From Thermoleophilia bacterium (GTDB lineage Bacteria > Actinomycetota > Thermoleophilia > Gaiellales > SKUG01): a DNA stretch of 5,647 bases. Numbering within the stretch: the first letter of the stretch is position 1; each line of letters begins with the position of its first letter. The DNA lies in NCBI GenBank assembly GCA_025964465.1, contig JAOPYS010000109.1, positions 1 to 5,647 of the forward strand, given 5' to 3'. The notes under the pieces are model-generated. The model was given only the letters and a program-made list of their open reading frames with translations, did no database searches and was not told where the DNA came from. The translations under genes and the position numbers were made by a program. Shown piece by piece: positions 1-5,413 of the stretch.

Positions 1-2
1 CG

Positions 3-365
3 CGCTTCATCGAGCTGCGCAACGGTGACGACCCGGTGCCGATGCTCAAGCTGAGCATGCTCTGGAAGCGGCCTGAGTGGTTCCCCGGCACACGGCCGTT
101 CACGCCGGTCGAATCCTTCGCGCAGCACGGCGTCGACATCACGACCGCCATCACGCGCGGCACGGGCGCCACCATCGGAACGGACGGCCACGAGTACCGG
201 TCCGTCATCTCCAACCAGGCATTCGCCCGGGCGGTCGGGCTCGGTCGCTTCGGCGACGAGGCCGTCCACACGGCGGCGACGCGGGCGCAGGACACCGCCC
301 TGTCGGAGGCCAAGCGCGTGCGCGAGATGCTGACCGGCGCGGCCAAGGCCGCCAAGCCGCAGTAG
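3..365 (+). CDS. Unrecognised protein, C-terminal part (5' end outside window)
   Basis: The frame is open from the first base of the window to a TAG, directly followed in frame by TGA. Only the last 120 residues are present. An in-frame GTG at 36 and ATG at 42 are probably internal, because the frame reads through upstream with normal codon use (RFIELRNGDDP) and no Shine-Dalgarno is visible. The visible part starts with a compact segment containing LSMLWKRPEWFPGTRPF, followed by a threonine- and glycine-rich stretch (ITTAITRGTGATIG). It ends in an Ala/Lys/Arg-rich, probably helical tail (about residues 88-120). No signal peptide or membrane span is seen in this part. I do not recognise the family. 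The W-K-R-P-E-W-F-P motif should be distinctive enough for a profile search. The gene converges on the HEPN-like gene with a 14-bp gap. That this is a coding region is fairly sure; its function is unknown. Confidence 0.75.
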   Translation, partial: RFIELRNGDDPVPMLKLSMLWKRPEWFPGTRPFTPVESFAQHGVDITTAITRGTGATIGTDGHEYRSVISNQAFARAVGLGRFGDEAVHTAATRAQDTALSEAKRVREMLTGAAKAAKPQ

Positions 366-382
366 TGACCCCCAGGGGGTCA
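366..382. terminator. Perfect 17-bp palindrome between convergent genes, possible two-way terminator
   Basis: TGACCCCC-A-GGGGGTCA is perfectly self-complementary around position 374. As RNA it could form a 7-bp GC-rich stem with a 3-base loop on either strand. It fills the gap between the TAG of the + gene (363-365) and the end of the - gene. The left TGA (366-368) is an in-frame second stop for the + gene, and the right TCA (380-382) is the stop codon of the - gene. No T-tract follows on either side, so it does not look like a classic intrinsic terminator. Termination is inferred from position and symmetry. Confidence 0.4.
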
Positions 383-1726
383 GATCTCGGGTGACATGGC
401 GGCGACGCCGAGCTGCTTGCGCTCGCGCTCGCCGAGCACGAGCGAATCGCCGTACGCCTGCAGGCTCGTGACCGGCAGCTCGCCGACGAGGCCGGCGGCG
501 ATCGTCGCTCGCAGCGCGGACGCGAGCAGGCGCGTGGTGCGGGTCGTCTCCGGGCCGGGCGGGGTGCCGTCGCGGATGACCTTCGCCGCGTGGTGCATCG
601 CGTCCACATAGGCGCGACGCTCCGGCAGCGCACCGCCCAGGACGACGGCCATGCGCAGCGCGGCGCTGCCGACCTCGCGCTCGGTGGCGTAGATCTCCAC
701 CAGCATCTCGAACACGGCACGCAGCGCGCCGAGGCCGTGCGCCGTCGCCGCGAACTGGTAGCGCTCGAGCGCCCGCGCGACCGTGCCGTCCGGCTCGGCC
801 GACAGGCGGCGGATCGCGGTGGGCAGGTGCGTCGCCACCGTCGCGTCGATGCGGCTGGGCAGCTGGCCGCACCGTCGCGCGGCGATCGCCGGCACGGGAC
901 GCGGCGCGAGGGCGCGCCAGTCGAAGCGCTCGAGCGCGAACGGCCCGGCCGTGATGCCCCCGCCAGCGAGTGCGCGCACTGCGCTCACCACGTCGACGAT
1001 CGCGCGCAGCGGGTCGATCGCGCCCTCGTCCTCGTCCGCCTCCACCTGGCGCTCCAGCTGCAGCACCACGGTCGGCAGGCCGCCGTGCGCGTCGTGCCCC
1101 CAGTCCAGCTGTGCGGCCTCCGGCCACTCGAGCCGGAACCACTCCGGGTCGACCGCGCGCAGGGTCGCGCCCTCCGCCAGCTCCAGGTCGCCGTAGAGCA
1201 GCCGCACGCCCCACACAGGCGTCACCGCCACGTAGCGCCGCGCCGTCGCGTAGAGCGTTCGCTCGAAGCGCAGGTAGTGCTCGAGCAGGGCGGGCTCGTC
1301 CAGCTCGAAGTTCGGTGACGCCTCGGCCATGGCGACCAGCAGCGGCACGAGCAGTTCCTGCCGCGCGACGACGCCCATGTCGGCCACCGAATCCGTGCGG
1401 CCGGCGCGCAGGAAGGTGGCGCACGCCGGGTCGCTCGACACGGTCCACGCCGCGTCGTCGGCGGCGTCCAGGGCCCAGATCCGCTCGAGCCGGTCGAGCA
1501 CGAAGCGCTCCGTGAGCGGCCGGTACTCGTAGAACGGGCGGTCGTCGCGCACCCGCTGGTGCTCCTCGACGCTGAAGGAGATGTCGGCCCCCTCCGCGCG
1601 GTCGGCGGCGAGCAGCTCGAACGCCGCGACGACGAACCGCCTCAGTGCCGAGAAGAGGCCGGCGTTGCGGATCGGGAGCTGCAGCTGTTGGTCCATCCTT
1701 CGCGTGTTCGCCACCGGGCCCGGCAT
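380..1726 (-). CDS. Apea-like HEPN-family protein with degenerate active site (putative)
   Basis: A 448-residue protein with no signal peptide or membrane span, so probably cytoplasmic. The first 130 residues are mostly helical and charged. Around residues 172-204, WGVRLLYGDLELAEG...LRAVDPEWFRL resembles the segment before the HEPN domain in Apea-like proteins. Residues 312-415 read like the HEPN helices: ALERYQFAATAHG, then LRAVFEMLVEIYATERE, then SAALRMAVVLGG, then RAYVDAMHHAAKVIRDG. HEPN families often include RNases of toxin and phage-defence systems that use an R-x4-6-H motif near the last of these helices. Here the position expected to read YxxRSxIVHG reads MHHAAKVIRDG, so the Arg appears replaced by A380 and the His by R385. 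It may therefore be non-catalytic. The start is uncertain: ATG at 1726 gives the longest form, ATG at 1696 drops ten unremarkable residues, and neither has a properly spaced Shine-Dalgarno. The family assignment rests on remembered pattern resemblance, not a search. Confidence 0.7.
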   Translation of the reverse strand: MPGPVANTRRMDQQLQLPIRNAGLFSALRRFVVAAFELLAADRAEGADISFSVEEHQRVRDDRPFYEYRPLTERFVLDRLERIWALDAADDAAWTVSSDPACATFLRAGRTDSVADMGVVARQELLVPLLVAMAEASPNFELDEPALLEHYLRFERTLYATARRYVAVTPVWGVRLLYGDLELAEGATLRAVDPEWFRLEWPEAAQLDWGHDAHGGLPTVVLQLERQVEADEDEGAIDPLRAIVDVVSAVRALAGGGITAGPFALERFDWRALAPRPVPAIAARRCGQLPSRIDATVATHLPTAIRRLSAEPDGTVARALERYQFAATAHGLGALRAVFEMLVEIYATEREVGSAALRMAVVLGGALPERRAYVDAMHHAAKVIRDGTPPGPETTRTTRLLASALRATIAAGLVGELPVTSLQAYGDSLVLGERERKQLGVAAMSPEI

Positions 1727-1813
1727 ACCTGCGCGCGGGGCAGCTCACGGCCACCCGCAGGGCACACCCGGCCCGTCGCAGCGTCCACGACCTCCGGCCG
1801 GCCCCGCCGGCGC

Positions 1814-1818
1814 GAGGT
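1814..1818 (+). promoter_or_regulatory. Ribosome binding site that sets the start of the DUF4185-like gene
   Basis: GAGGT lies 7 bases before the GTG at 1826, and a second GAGG (1820-1823) lies closer to it. This is the only well-spaced Shine-Dalgarno near the beginning of the conserved domain. It argues against the much longer open frame that starts inside the divergent gene. Confidence 0.6.
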
Positions 1819-1825
1819 CGAGGCA

Positions 1826-2926
1826 GTGCAGCTCGACCGCCCCCCATCCACCCCGGCGCCCGCGGGCCTCGGACCCGCCGCCCGCTTCTTCTCGACCGCG
1901 ACCGGGCCACACGACTTCACCGGCGGCGACGCGACCTACTCCGTCCCCCTGCGCGGCGGCGGATCGGCGTGGCTGTTCGGCGATTCGTTCGTCGGCGGCG
2001 TGCAGCCCGACGGTTCACGCTCGAACGACCCCGCGACCTTCGTGCGCAACTCGATCGTGCTGCAGGACGGCGCCGGGCTGCGCACCGCGACCGGTCACGA
2101 GGACGGCGTGCCGGTCGACGCCGCCCGCCCGCCCGGCATGGCCGAGAACCGCAACGGGATGCTCGCCGGGCAGCAGTGGTACTGGCCCGGGCACGGCACC
2201 ACCCGCGGCGACGACCTGCTCGTGTTCGAGAACCGCTTCGACACGCCGCCCGCCGTCGACGGCGCGGGCCTGGGCTGGAACTGGCGGTACGGCGGCACCG
2301 ACGTGGCGCGCTTCGACGCCCGCACGGGCGAGCTGCGGAAGGTCACGCCGCTGCTCGGGGCGAGCGACGTGCTGTGGGGCGCCGCCGTGCTCGAGCGAGG
2401 CGACCACACCTACGTCTACGGCGCCGAGACCGACCCCGCCGGCGAGACGGTGCCGCGCCACGCGCACGTCGCGCGCGTCCCGCGCGAGCAGCTCGAGGAC
2501 CGCGCGGCCTGGACGTTCTGGGACGGGTCGCAGTGGGTGCCGGACGCGGCGCGCTCGGCCCGCATCGGGGCCGACGTCTCCACGCAGTTCGGGGTCGTCG
2601 ACGCCCGGGACGGCTCGACCATGCTGCTCTCCCAGCAGGGGTTCGACCACGAGCTGCGCGCCTGGACCGCGGCCCGACCCGAGGGCCCGTTCACCGGCGG
2701 CGACGTCGTCGGTGAGATCCCGCCGCAGCCGGGCGGGCGCCACGTCTACAACGCCGTCCCGCACCCGCAGTTCGCCTCGCCCGCGGGTGACCTCGTCGTC
2801 TCCTACAACGTCGGTGGCGCGGACTTCATGGCCGACCACACCTCCTACCGTCCGGGCTTCCTCACCATCCCCGGCGACCATCTGCCCGGCGGTGGCGCCG
2901 CGCGCGCTGCGCCCCCGCCGGACTGA
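1826..2926 (+). CDS. DUF4185/DUF5005-like beta-propeller protein without visible signal peptide
   Basis: A 366-residue protein starting at GTG. It has the repeated aromatic/glycine strand pattern of five-bladed propellers related to glycoside hydrolases. Landmarks are DFTGGDATYSVPL and WLFGDSFVGG (residues 30-58), NSIVLQDG (75-82), QQWYWPGHG (116-124), LWGAAVLERGDHTYVYGAE (183-201), HVARVPREQLEDRAAWTFWDG (214-234), STQFGVVDARDGSTMLLSQQG (252-272) and YNAVPHPQ...GDLVVSYNVGG (308-331). In DUF4185/DUF5005 families, which are often annotated as secreted carbohydrate-active or cell-surface proteins, the GDSF and SYN motifs are typical. The substrate is unknown. The sequence before the domain (PPSTPAPAGLGPAAR) has no hydrophobic core. 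The in-frame extension upstream is Arg/Pro-rich and also lacks one, so export is not supported. The gene is divergent from the HEPN-like gene and 41 bp upstream of the small membrane-protein gene. Coding status is near certain; the family call is fairly sure. Confidence 0.85.
   Translation: MQLDRPPSTPAPAGLGPAARFFSTATGPHDFTGGDATYSVPLRGGGSAWLFGDSFVGGVQPDGSRSNDPATFVRNSIVLQDGAGLRTATGHEDGVPVDAARPPGMAENRNGMLAGQQWYWPGHGTTRGDDLLVFENRFDTPPAVDGAGLGWNWRYGGTDVARFDARTGELRKVTPLLGASDVLWGAAVLERGDHTYVYGAETDPAGETVPRHAHVARVPREQLEDRAAWTFWDGSQWVPDAARSARIGADVSTQFGVVDARDGSTMLLSQQGFDHELRAWTAARPEGPFTGGDVVGEIPPQPGGRHVYNAVPHPQFASPAGDLVVSYNVGGADFMADHTSYRPGFLTIPGDHLPGGGAARAAPPPD
2888..2919 (+). terminator. GC-rich hairpin at the 3' end of the DUF4185-like gene
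   Basis: GGCGGTGGCGC (2888-2898) pairs with GCGCCCCCGCC (2909-2919) with one mismatch, around a 10-base GC-rich loop. It ends five bases before the stop codon and encodes the low-complexity tail GGGAARAAPPP. No T-tract follows. It might attenuate transcription into the downstream genes, or it may only reflect Gly/Ala/Pro codons in GC-rich DNA. Confidence 0.25.
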
Positions 2927-2942
2927 CACGCGCAGGGCCGCG

Positions 2943-2954
2943 CACCGATCGGTG
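2943..2954. promoter_or_regulatory. 12-bp perfect palindrome, possible operator
   Basis: CACCGATCGGTG is perfectly self-complementary and lies between the DUF4185-like stop (2926) and the ATG at 2968, ending 13 bases before that ATG. Its size and place suit a dimeric repressor site. No -10 or -35 box is evident beside it. A 12-bp palindrome is expected about once by chance in a window this size, so its position is the main argument. Confidence 0.3.
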
Positions 2955-2967
2955 TCCGTCCTGTGCA

Positions 2968-3174
2968 ATGACCCTGCACAAGCGCATCCTCGACATGCTC
3001 CCCGCCCTGTTGGTCTTCGCCTTCGTGTCGGTCTTCGCGTCCTACGTGGCGGTCGCCTACATCGTGCACGACCCGATGTGGCTGCGCGCCCTGGCCGAAT
3101 TGCAGGCGCAGCACCCGGGCGCCTCCGCGGATCCGTCCGCCCCCGGAGCGATTGGTCCGCGCAACGCCGGGTAG
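2968..3174 (+). CDS. Small single-span membrane protein
   Basis: A 68-residue protein with a short basic N-terminus (MTLHKR) and one hydrophobic segment at about residues 11-33 (LPALLVFAFVSVFASYVAVAYIV). A hydrophilic, Ala/Pro-rich tail of about 35 residues follows. The positive-inside rule suggests the N-terminus is in the cytoplasm and the tail is outside. No convincing signal-peptidase site is seen, so it is probably a membrane anchor rather than a secreted peptide. No good Shine-Dalgarno precedes the ATG, and an in-frame ATG at 2995 is a weaker alternative because it would cut into the span. The stop is 9 bp from the cupin ATG, which suggests co-transcription and possibly translational coupling. 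I do not recognise a family. Confidence 0.65.
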   Translation: MTLHKRILDMLPALLVFAFVSVFASYVAVAYIVHDPMWLRALAELQAQHPGASADPSAPGAIGPRNAG

Positions 3175-3183
3175 GCGCCGCGC

Positions 3184-3594
3184 ATGACCGACTTCACGAA
3201 GCAGAACCTCGCCGAGATCCAGGACATGGCCCCCGGGTTCGGCATGGAGGACACCCAGGAGGCGCGCTTCGCGGGGAAGGCGCTCGACGCCGAGCAGCTG
3301 GGCCTCGCGTACCTGCGCGTCAAGCCCGGCAAGACGATCCCGTTCGCGCACCGGCACGAGCACCAGGAGGAGCTCTACGTCGTGGTCGCAGGGTCCGGGT
3401 CGATCAAGCTCGACGACGAGGACGTCCCCCTGTCGATCCTCGACGCCGTGCGCATCGCGCCGCACGTCACGCGCACGCTCTCGGCGGGTGACGACGGCCT
3501 CGACGTGGTCTGCTTCGGCGCCCCCGCGCTCAGCGAGGGCAAGAACGACGGCATCATGCTCGACCTCGATGGCAACCCGATGAACCCGAGCTGA
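3184..3594 (+). CDS. Single-domain cupin protein
   Basis: A 136-residue, probably cytoplasmic small beta-barrel protein. Cupin motif 1 is clear: G49, then H56-R57-H58, E63 and G70 in PGKTIPFAHRHEHQEELYVV(V)AG, giving two His and one Glu as likely metal ligands. H60 is an additional nearby His. Motif 2 (IAPHVTRTLSAGDDGLDVVCFGAP, from residue 91) keeps the Pro-turn and strand pattern but lacks the usual PxGxxH histidine: position 98 is Thr, and the only His is H94, next to the Pro. It may bind metal with three protein ligands or have lost catalysis. Substrate and reaction cannot be told. A GGTAGG sequence (3170-3175) lies 8 bases before the ATG and overlaps the previous stop codon. It follows the small membrane-protein gene by 9 bp and converges on the acyl-CoA dehydrogenase gene with a 22-bp gap. 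Confidence 0.92.
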   Translation: MTDFTKQNLAEIQDMAPGFGMEDTQEARFAGKALDAEQLGLAYLRVKPGKTIPFAHRHEHQEELYVVVAGSGSIKLDDEDVPLSILDAVRIAPHVTRTLSAGDDGLDVVCFGAPALSEGKNDGIMLDLDGNPMNPS

Positions 3595-3616
3595 CGCGTC
3601 GAAGGCACGAGGAGCC

Positions 3617-4825
3617 TCAGAACGGAATCGGCTCGGTGCGCTTCAGCTCGTCGAGCAGGTTGCGTGCGATGACGAGGCGCTGCACCTGGTTGGTGCCCTC
3701 GTAGATCTGGGTGATCTTCGCGTCGCGCATCATGCGCTCGACCGGGTACTCCTGGATGTAGCCGTAGCCGCCGAGCAGCTGCACCGCGTCGGTGGTGACG
3801 TCCATCGCCACGTCGGTGCAGATCAGCTTCGCCATGGCGGAGTACTTCGTGAGCGTGGCGCGCGGCACCGAGTCACCGGCGTCGATCATGTGCCCGGCGC
3901 GGTAGAGCAGCTCGCGAGCCGCGGACGTGCGCGTCTCCATGTCCGCGAGCATCCACTGCAGCCCCTGCTGGTGCGCGATCGGCTTGCCGAACTGCTCGCG
4001 CTCGAGCAGGTACTTGCCCGCGTACTCGATCGCGCCGCCCGCGATGCCCAGGCCCTGCGCCGCGACGCCGGGACGCGAACGGTCGAGCACCTGCATCGCC
4101 AGCGTGAAGCCCGTCCCCTCCTCGCCGAGGAGGTTGCCGGCCGGGATGCGGCAGTCGTCGAAGAACAGCTCACCGGTCGTGGAGCCCTTGATGCCCATCT
4201 TCTTCTCGTACTTGCCGACGGAGAAGCCGGGCGCGTCGGCCGGCACGACGAAGGCGGAGATGCCCTTGTGCCCGACGCCCTGCTCGGTCTTGGCGAACAC
4301 GACGTACACGTCAGCGACACCCGCGTTGGTGATGAATCGCTTGCCGCCGTTGAGCACGTACTCGTCACCCTGCAGCACGGCCGTGGTGCGCATCCCCGCG
4401 CTGTCGGAGCCCGACTCCGGCTCGGTCAGGCCGTAGGCCGCGAGCTGCTCGCCGCTGGCGAGGCCGGGCAGCCACTGCTGCTTCTGCGCATCGGTGCCGG
4501 CCAGCTTGATCGGCAGCGAACCCAGTTCCTGCACCGCGAGCAGCAGGCCGCTCGTCGCGCACACCTTGGAGATCTCCTCGATCGCCATGATCAGCGCCAG
4601 GGCGCCGGTGCCCGTGCCACCGAACTCCTCGGCGAACGGCAGGCCGAACAGCCCCTGCTCCATGAACACCTCGCGGATGTCCTGCGGGAACTTGCCCTCG
4701 GCGTCGATGTCGTGCGCCCGCGGCGCGACGAACTGGCGGGCCACGCCGCGCGCGTGCTCGCGGATCTCGGCGTGCGTCTCGGTGAGGCCCCAGAAGTCGG
4801 TGGCGGCGGTGTCGAGGACGGTCAT
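3617..4825 (-). CDS. Acyl-CoA dehydrogenase
   Basis: A 402-residue soluble flavoenzyme, full length for the family. It oxidises an acyl-CoA to the trans-2-enoyl-CoA with FAD and passes electrons to electron-transferring flavoprotein, as in fatty-acid or branched-chain amino-acid breakdown. The N-terminal helical domain is at about 10-125, the beta domain at 130-235 and the C-terminal helical domain at 240-395. Family signature 1 is GLTEPESGSDSAG (132-144). Signature 2 runs from Q349 to D368 (QLLGGYGYIQEYPVERMMRD). The likely catalytic base is E376 in IYEGTNQVQRLVIARNLL, the position used by short- and medium-chain enzymes. FAD-contact sequences include RFITNAG (163-169) and the REQFGKPI region (276-283). 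Chain-length specificity cannot be read from this. ATG at 4825 is chosen because GGAG sits 7 bases before it. An upstream open extension to 4978 is Pro/Arg-rich and overlaps the divergent gene. No partner beta-oxidation gene is adjacent. Confidence 0.97.
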   Translation of the reverse strand: MTVLDTAATDFWGLTETHAEIREHARGVARQFVAPRAHDIDAEGKFPQDIREVFMEQGLFGLPFAEEFGGTGTGALALIMAIEEISKVCATSGLLLAVQELGSLPIKLAGTDAQKQQWLPGLASGEQLAAYGLTEPESGSDSAGMRTTAVLQGDEYVLNGGKRFITNAGVADVYVVFAKTEQGVGHKGISAFVVPADAPGFSVGKYEKKMGIKGSTTGELFFDDCRIPAGNLLGEEGTGFTLAMQVLDRSRPGVAAQGLGIAGGAIEYAGKYLLEREQFGKPIAHQQGLQWMLADMETRTSAARELLYRAGHMIDAGDSVPRATLTKYSAMAKLICTDVAMDVTTDAVQLLGGYGYIQEYPVERMMRDAKITQIYEGTNQVQRLVIARNLLDELKRTEPIPF

Positions 4826-4832
4826 CGGGCGG

Positions 4833-4836
4833 CTCC
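4833..4836 (-). promoter_or_regulatory. Ribosome binding site of the acyl-CoA dehydrogenase gene
   Basis: GGAG on the minus strand (CTCC on the plus strand) lies 7 bases before the ATG at 4825. It marks that ATG as the start rather than the longer upstream frame. Confidence 0.65.
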
Positions 4837-4849
4837 AGATTCGGTGGAC

Positions 4850-4887
4850 GTGCACGGGATCATACGGGGCCGCGGGGGGTGCACGGG
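4850..4887. repeat. 9-bp direct repeat bracketing the acyl-CoA dehydrogenase -10 box
   Basis: GTGCACGGG occurs at 4850-4858 and again at 4879-4887, 29 bp apart start to start, or nearly three helical turns. Each copy contains the palindrome GTGCAC. One copy abuts the -10 candidate on the downstream side and the other lies upstream of it. The arrangement suits paired binding of a regulator, which is an inference. A small hairpin (GGCCG-AAC-CGGCC, 4886-4898) overlaps the second copy. Confidence 0.35.
4859..4864 (-). promoter_or_regulatory. Possible -10 box for the acyl-CoA dehydrogenase gene
   Basis: TATGAT on the minus strand differs from TATAAT at one base and is the most AT-rich hexamer in the divergent gap. 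It would place the transcript start about 27 bases before the ATG, leaving room for the GGAG site. No TTGACA-like -35 is seen at 16-18 bp spacing, which fits either an activator-dependent or non-housekeeping promoter, or a chance match. Confidence 0.35.
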
Positions 4888-4972
4888 CCGAACCGGCCAC
4901 CGTGCTCGCAGCCCGGCCAACGCGCCCGGGCGCGACGCGCGAACCGCCGCCCCCGTGCGCGACGATCGGCCC

Positions 4973-5398
4973 ATGCACCTGACCTCGACGCCCGCAGCCA
5001 CACCCGCCCAGCGAGCCATCGCACGTTACGGGGACATCCTCGCGAAGCTCGGCTCTCCCGAGGTGGCGGCGACCGGCGACGCGACCGTGCGGCTGACCTA
5101 CGGCACGGCTGCCTCCGCGGCGAACGCCGACGCGCTCCTCAAGGATGCGGTCCTCGGCGCACGGCTGGTCGTCGGCGATCGTTCGGGATCAACGGAGCAT
5201 CCGGCGGTCACCACCGCGGGCATCGTCGAGCTCCTGCGCGGCGTGCCGGGCGTGTCCGTCGACATCGCCGGCTCCACCGAGCCCGGGCGAACCGGGGTCT
5301 GGGTCACGTCGGGCGACGCCGACGTCTCCGATCAGCTCGGTGCACTGGTCGAGCAGTTCCCGACCCCGGACACCAACGTGATGGTCTTCGTCCCCTAG
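4973..5398 (+). CDS. Unrecognised 141-residue protein
   Basis: A small, probably cytoplasmic protein without a signal peptide or membrane span. Residues 8-30 look helical (AATPAQRAIARYGDILAKLG). Alternating strand and helix segments follow: ATVRLTYG (37-44), AALLKDAVLG-type helix (about 53-62), ARLVVGDR (63-70), VTTAGIVELLRGVPGVSVDIAG (79-100), TGVWVTSG (107-114), VSDQLGALVEQF (118-129) and NVMVFVP (135-141). This pattern suggests a small alpha/beta sandwich. I do not recognise the family. ATG at 4973 is preferred, but it has no Shine-Dalgarno; an in-frame GTG at 4955 would add six residues and has none either. The gene is divergent from the acyl-CoA dehydrogenase gene and converges on the SnoaL-like gene with a 15-bp gap. 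Codon use matches its neighbours. Confidence 0.75.
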   Translation: MHLTSTPAATPAQRAIARYGDILAKLGSPEVAATGDATVRLTYGTAASAANADALLKDAVLGARLVVGDRSGSTEHPAVTTAGIVELLRGVPGVSVDIAGSTEPGRTGVWVTSGDADVSDQLGALVEQFPTPDTNVMVFVP

Positions 5399-5413
5399 CG
5401 GGACAGGCGTCGC

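Noticed and set aside
590..1318. 242-residue plus-strand frame opposite the HEPN-like gene
   Set aside because: Its Arg/His/Gln-rich composition is typical of an antisense shadow in GC-rich DNA; the minus-strand protein has a clear helix pattern.
1677..1686. Palindrome AGCTGCAGCT near the HEPN-like start
   Set aside because: It lies inside the coding region and is explained by alternating Gln and Leu codons (QLQL).
1559..1825. N-terminal extension of the propeller gene
   Set aside because: It lies mostly antisense to the HEPN-like gene, has no Shine-Dalgarno and reads as low-complexity Arg/Pro sequence; GTG at 1826 has a well-spaced GAGGT.
2015..2968. 317-residue minus-strand frame opposite the propeller gene
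   Set aside because: It is an Arg/Val/Gly-rich antisense shadow without recognisable motifs.
1581..3491. 636-residue open frame on the plus strand
   Set aside because: It is an Arg/Ser/Pro/Ala-rich shadow running across the propeller, membrane-protein and cupin genes in another frame, with no domain-like pattern.
3595..3616. Terminator between the cupin and acyl-CoA dehydrogenase genes
   Set aside because: The 22-bp gap has no stem longer than four base pairs and no T-tract.
3890..4972. Long plus-strand extension of the 141-residue gene
   Set aside because: It is antisense to the acyl-CoA dehydrogenase, whose identity is certain, and has Arg/Leu-rich shadow composition.
4826..4978. 51-residue N-terminal extension of the acyl-CoA dehydrogenase
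   Set aside because: It is Pro/Arg/Ala-rich, extends beyond the family's normal start and would bypass the GGAG-supported ATG.
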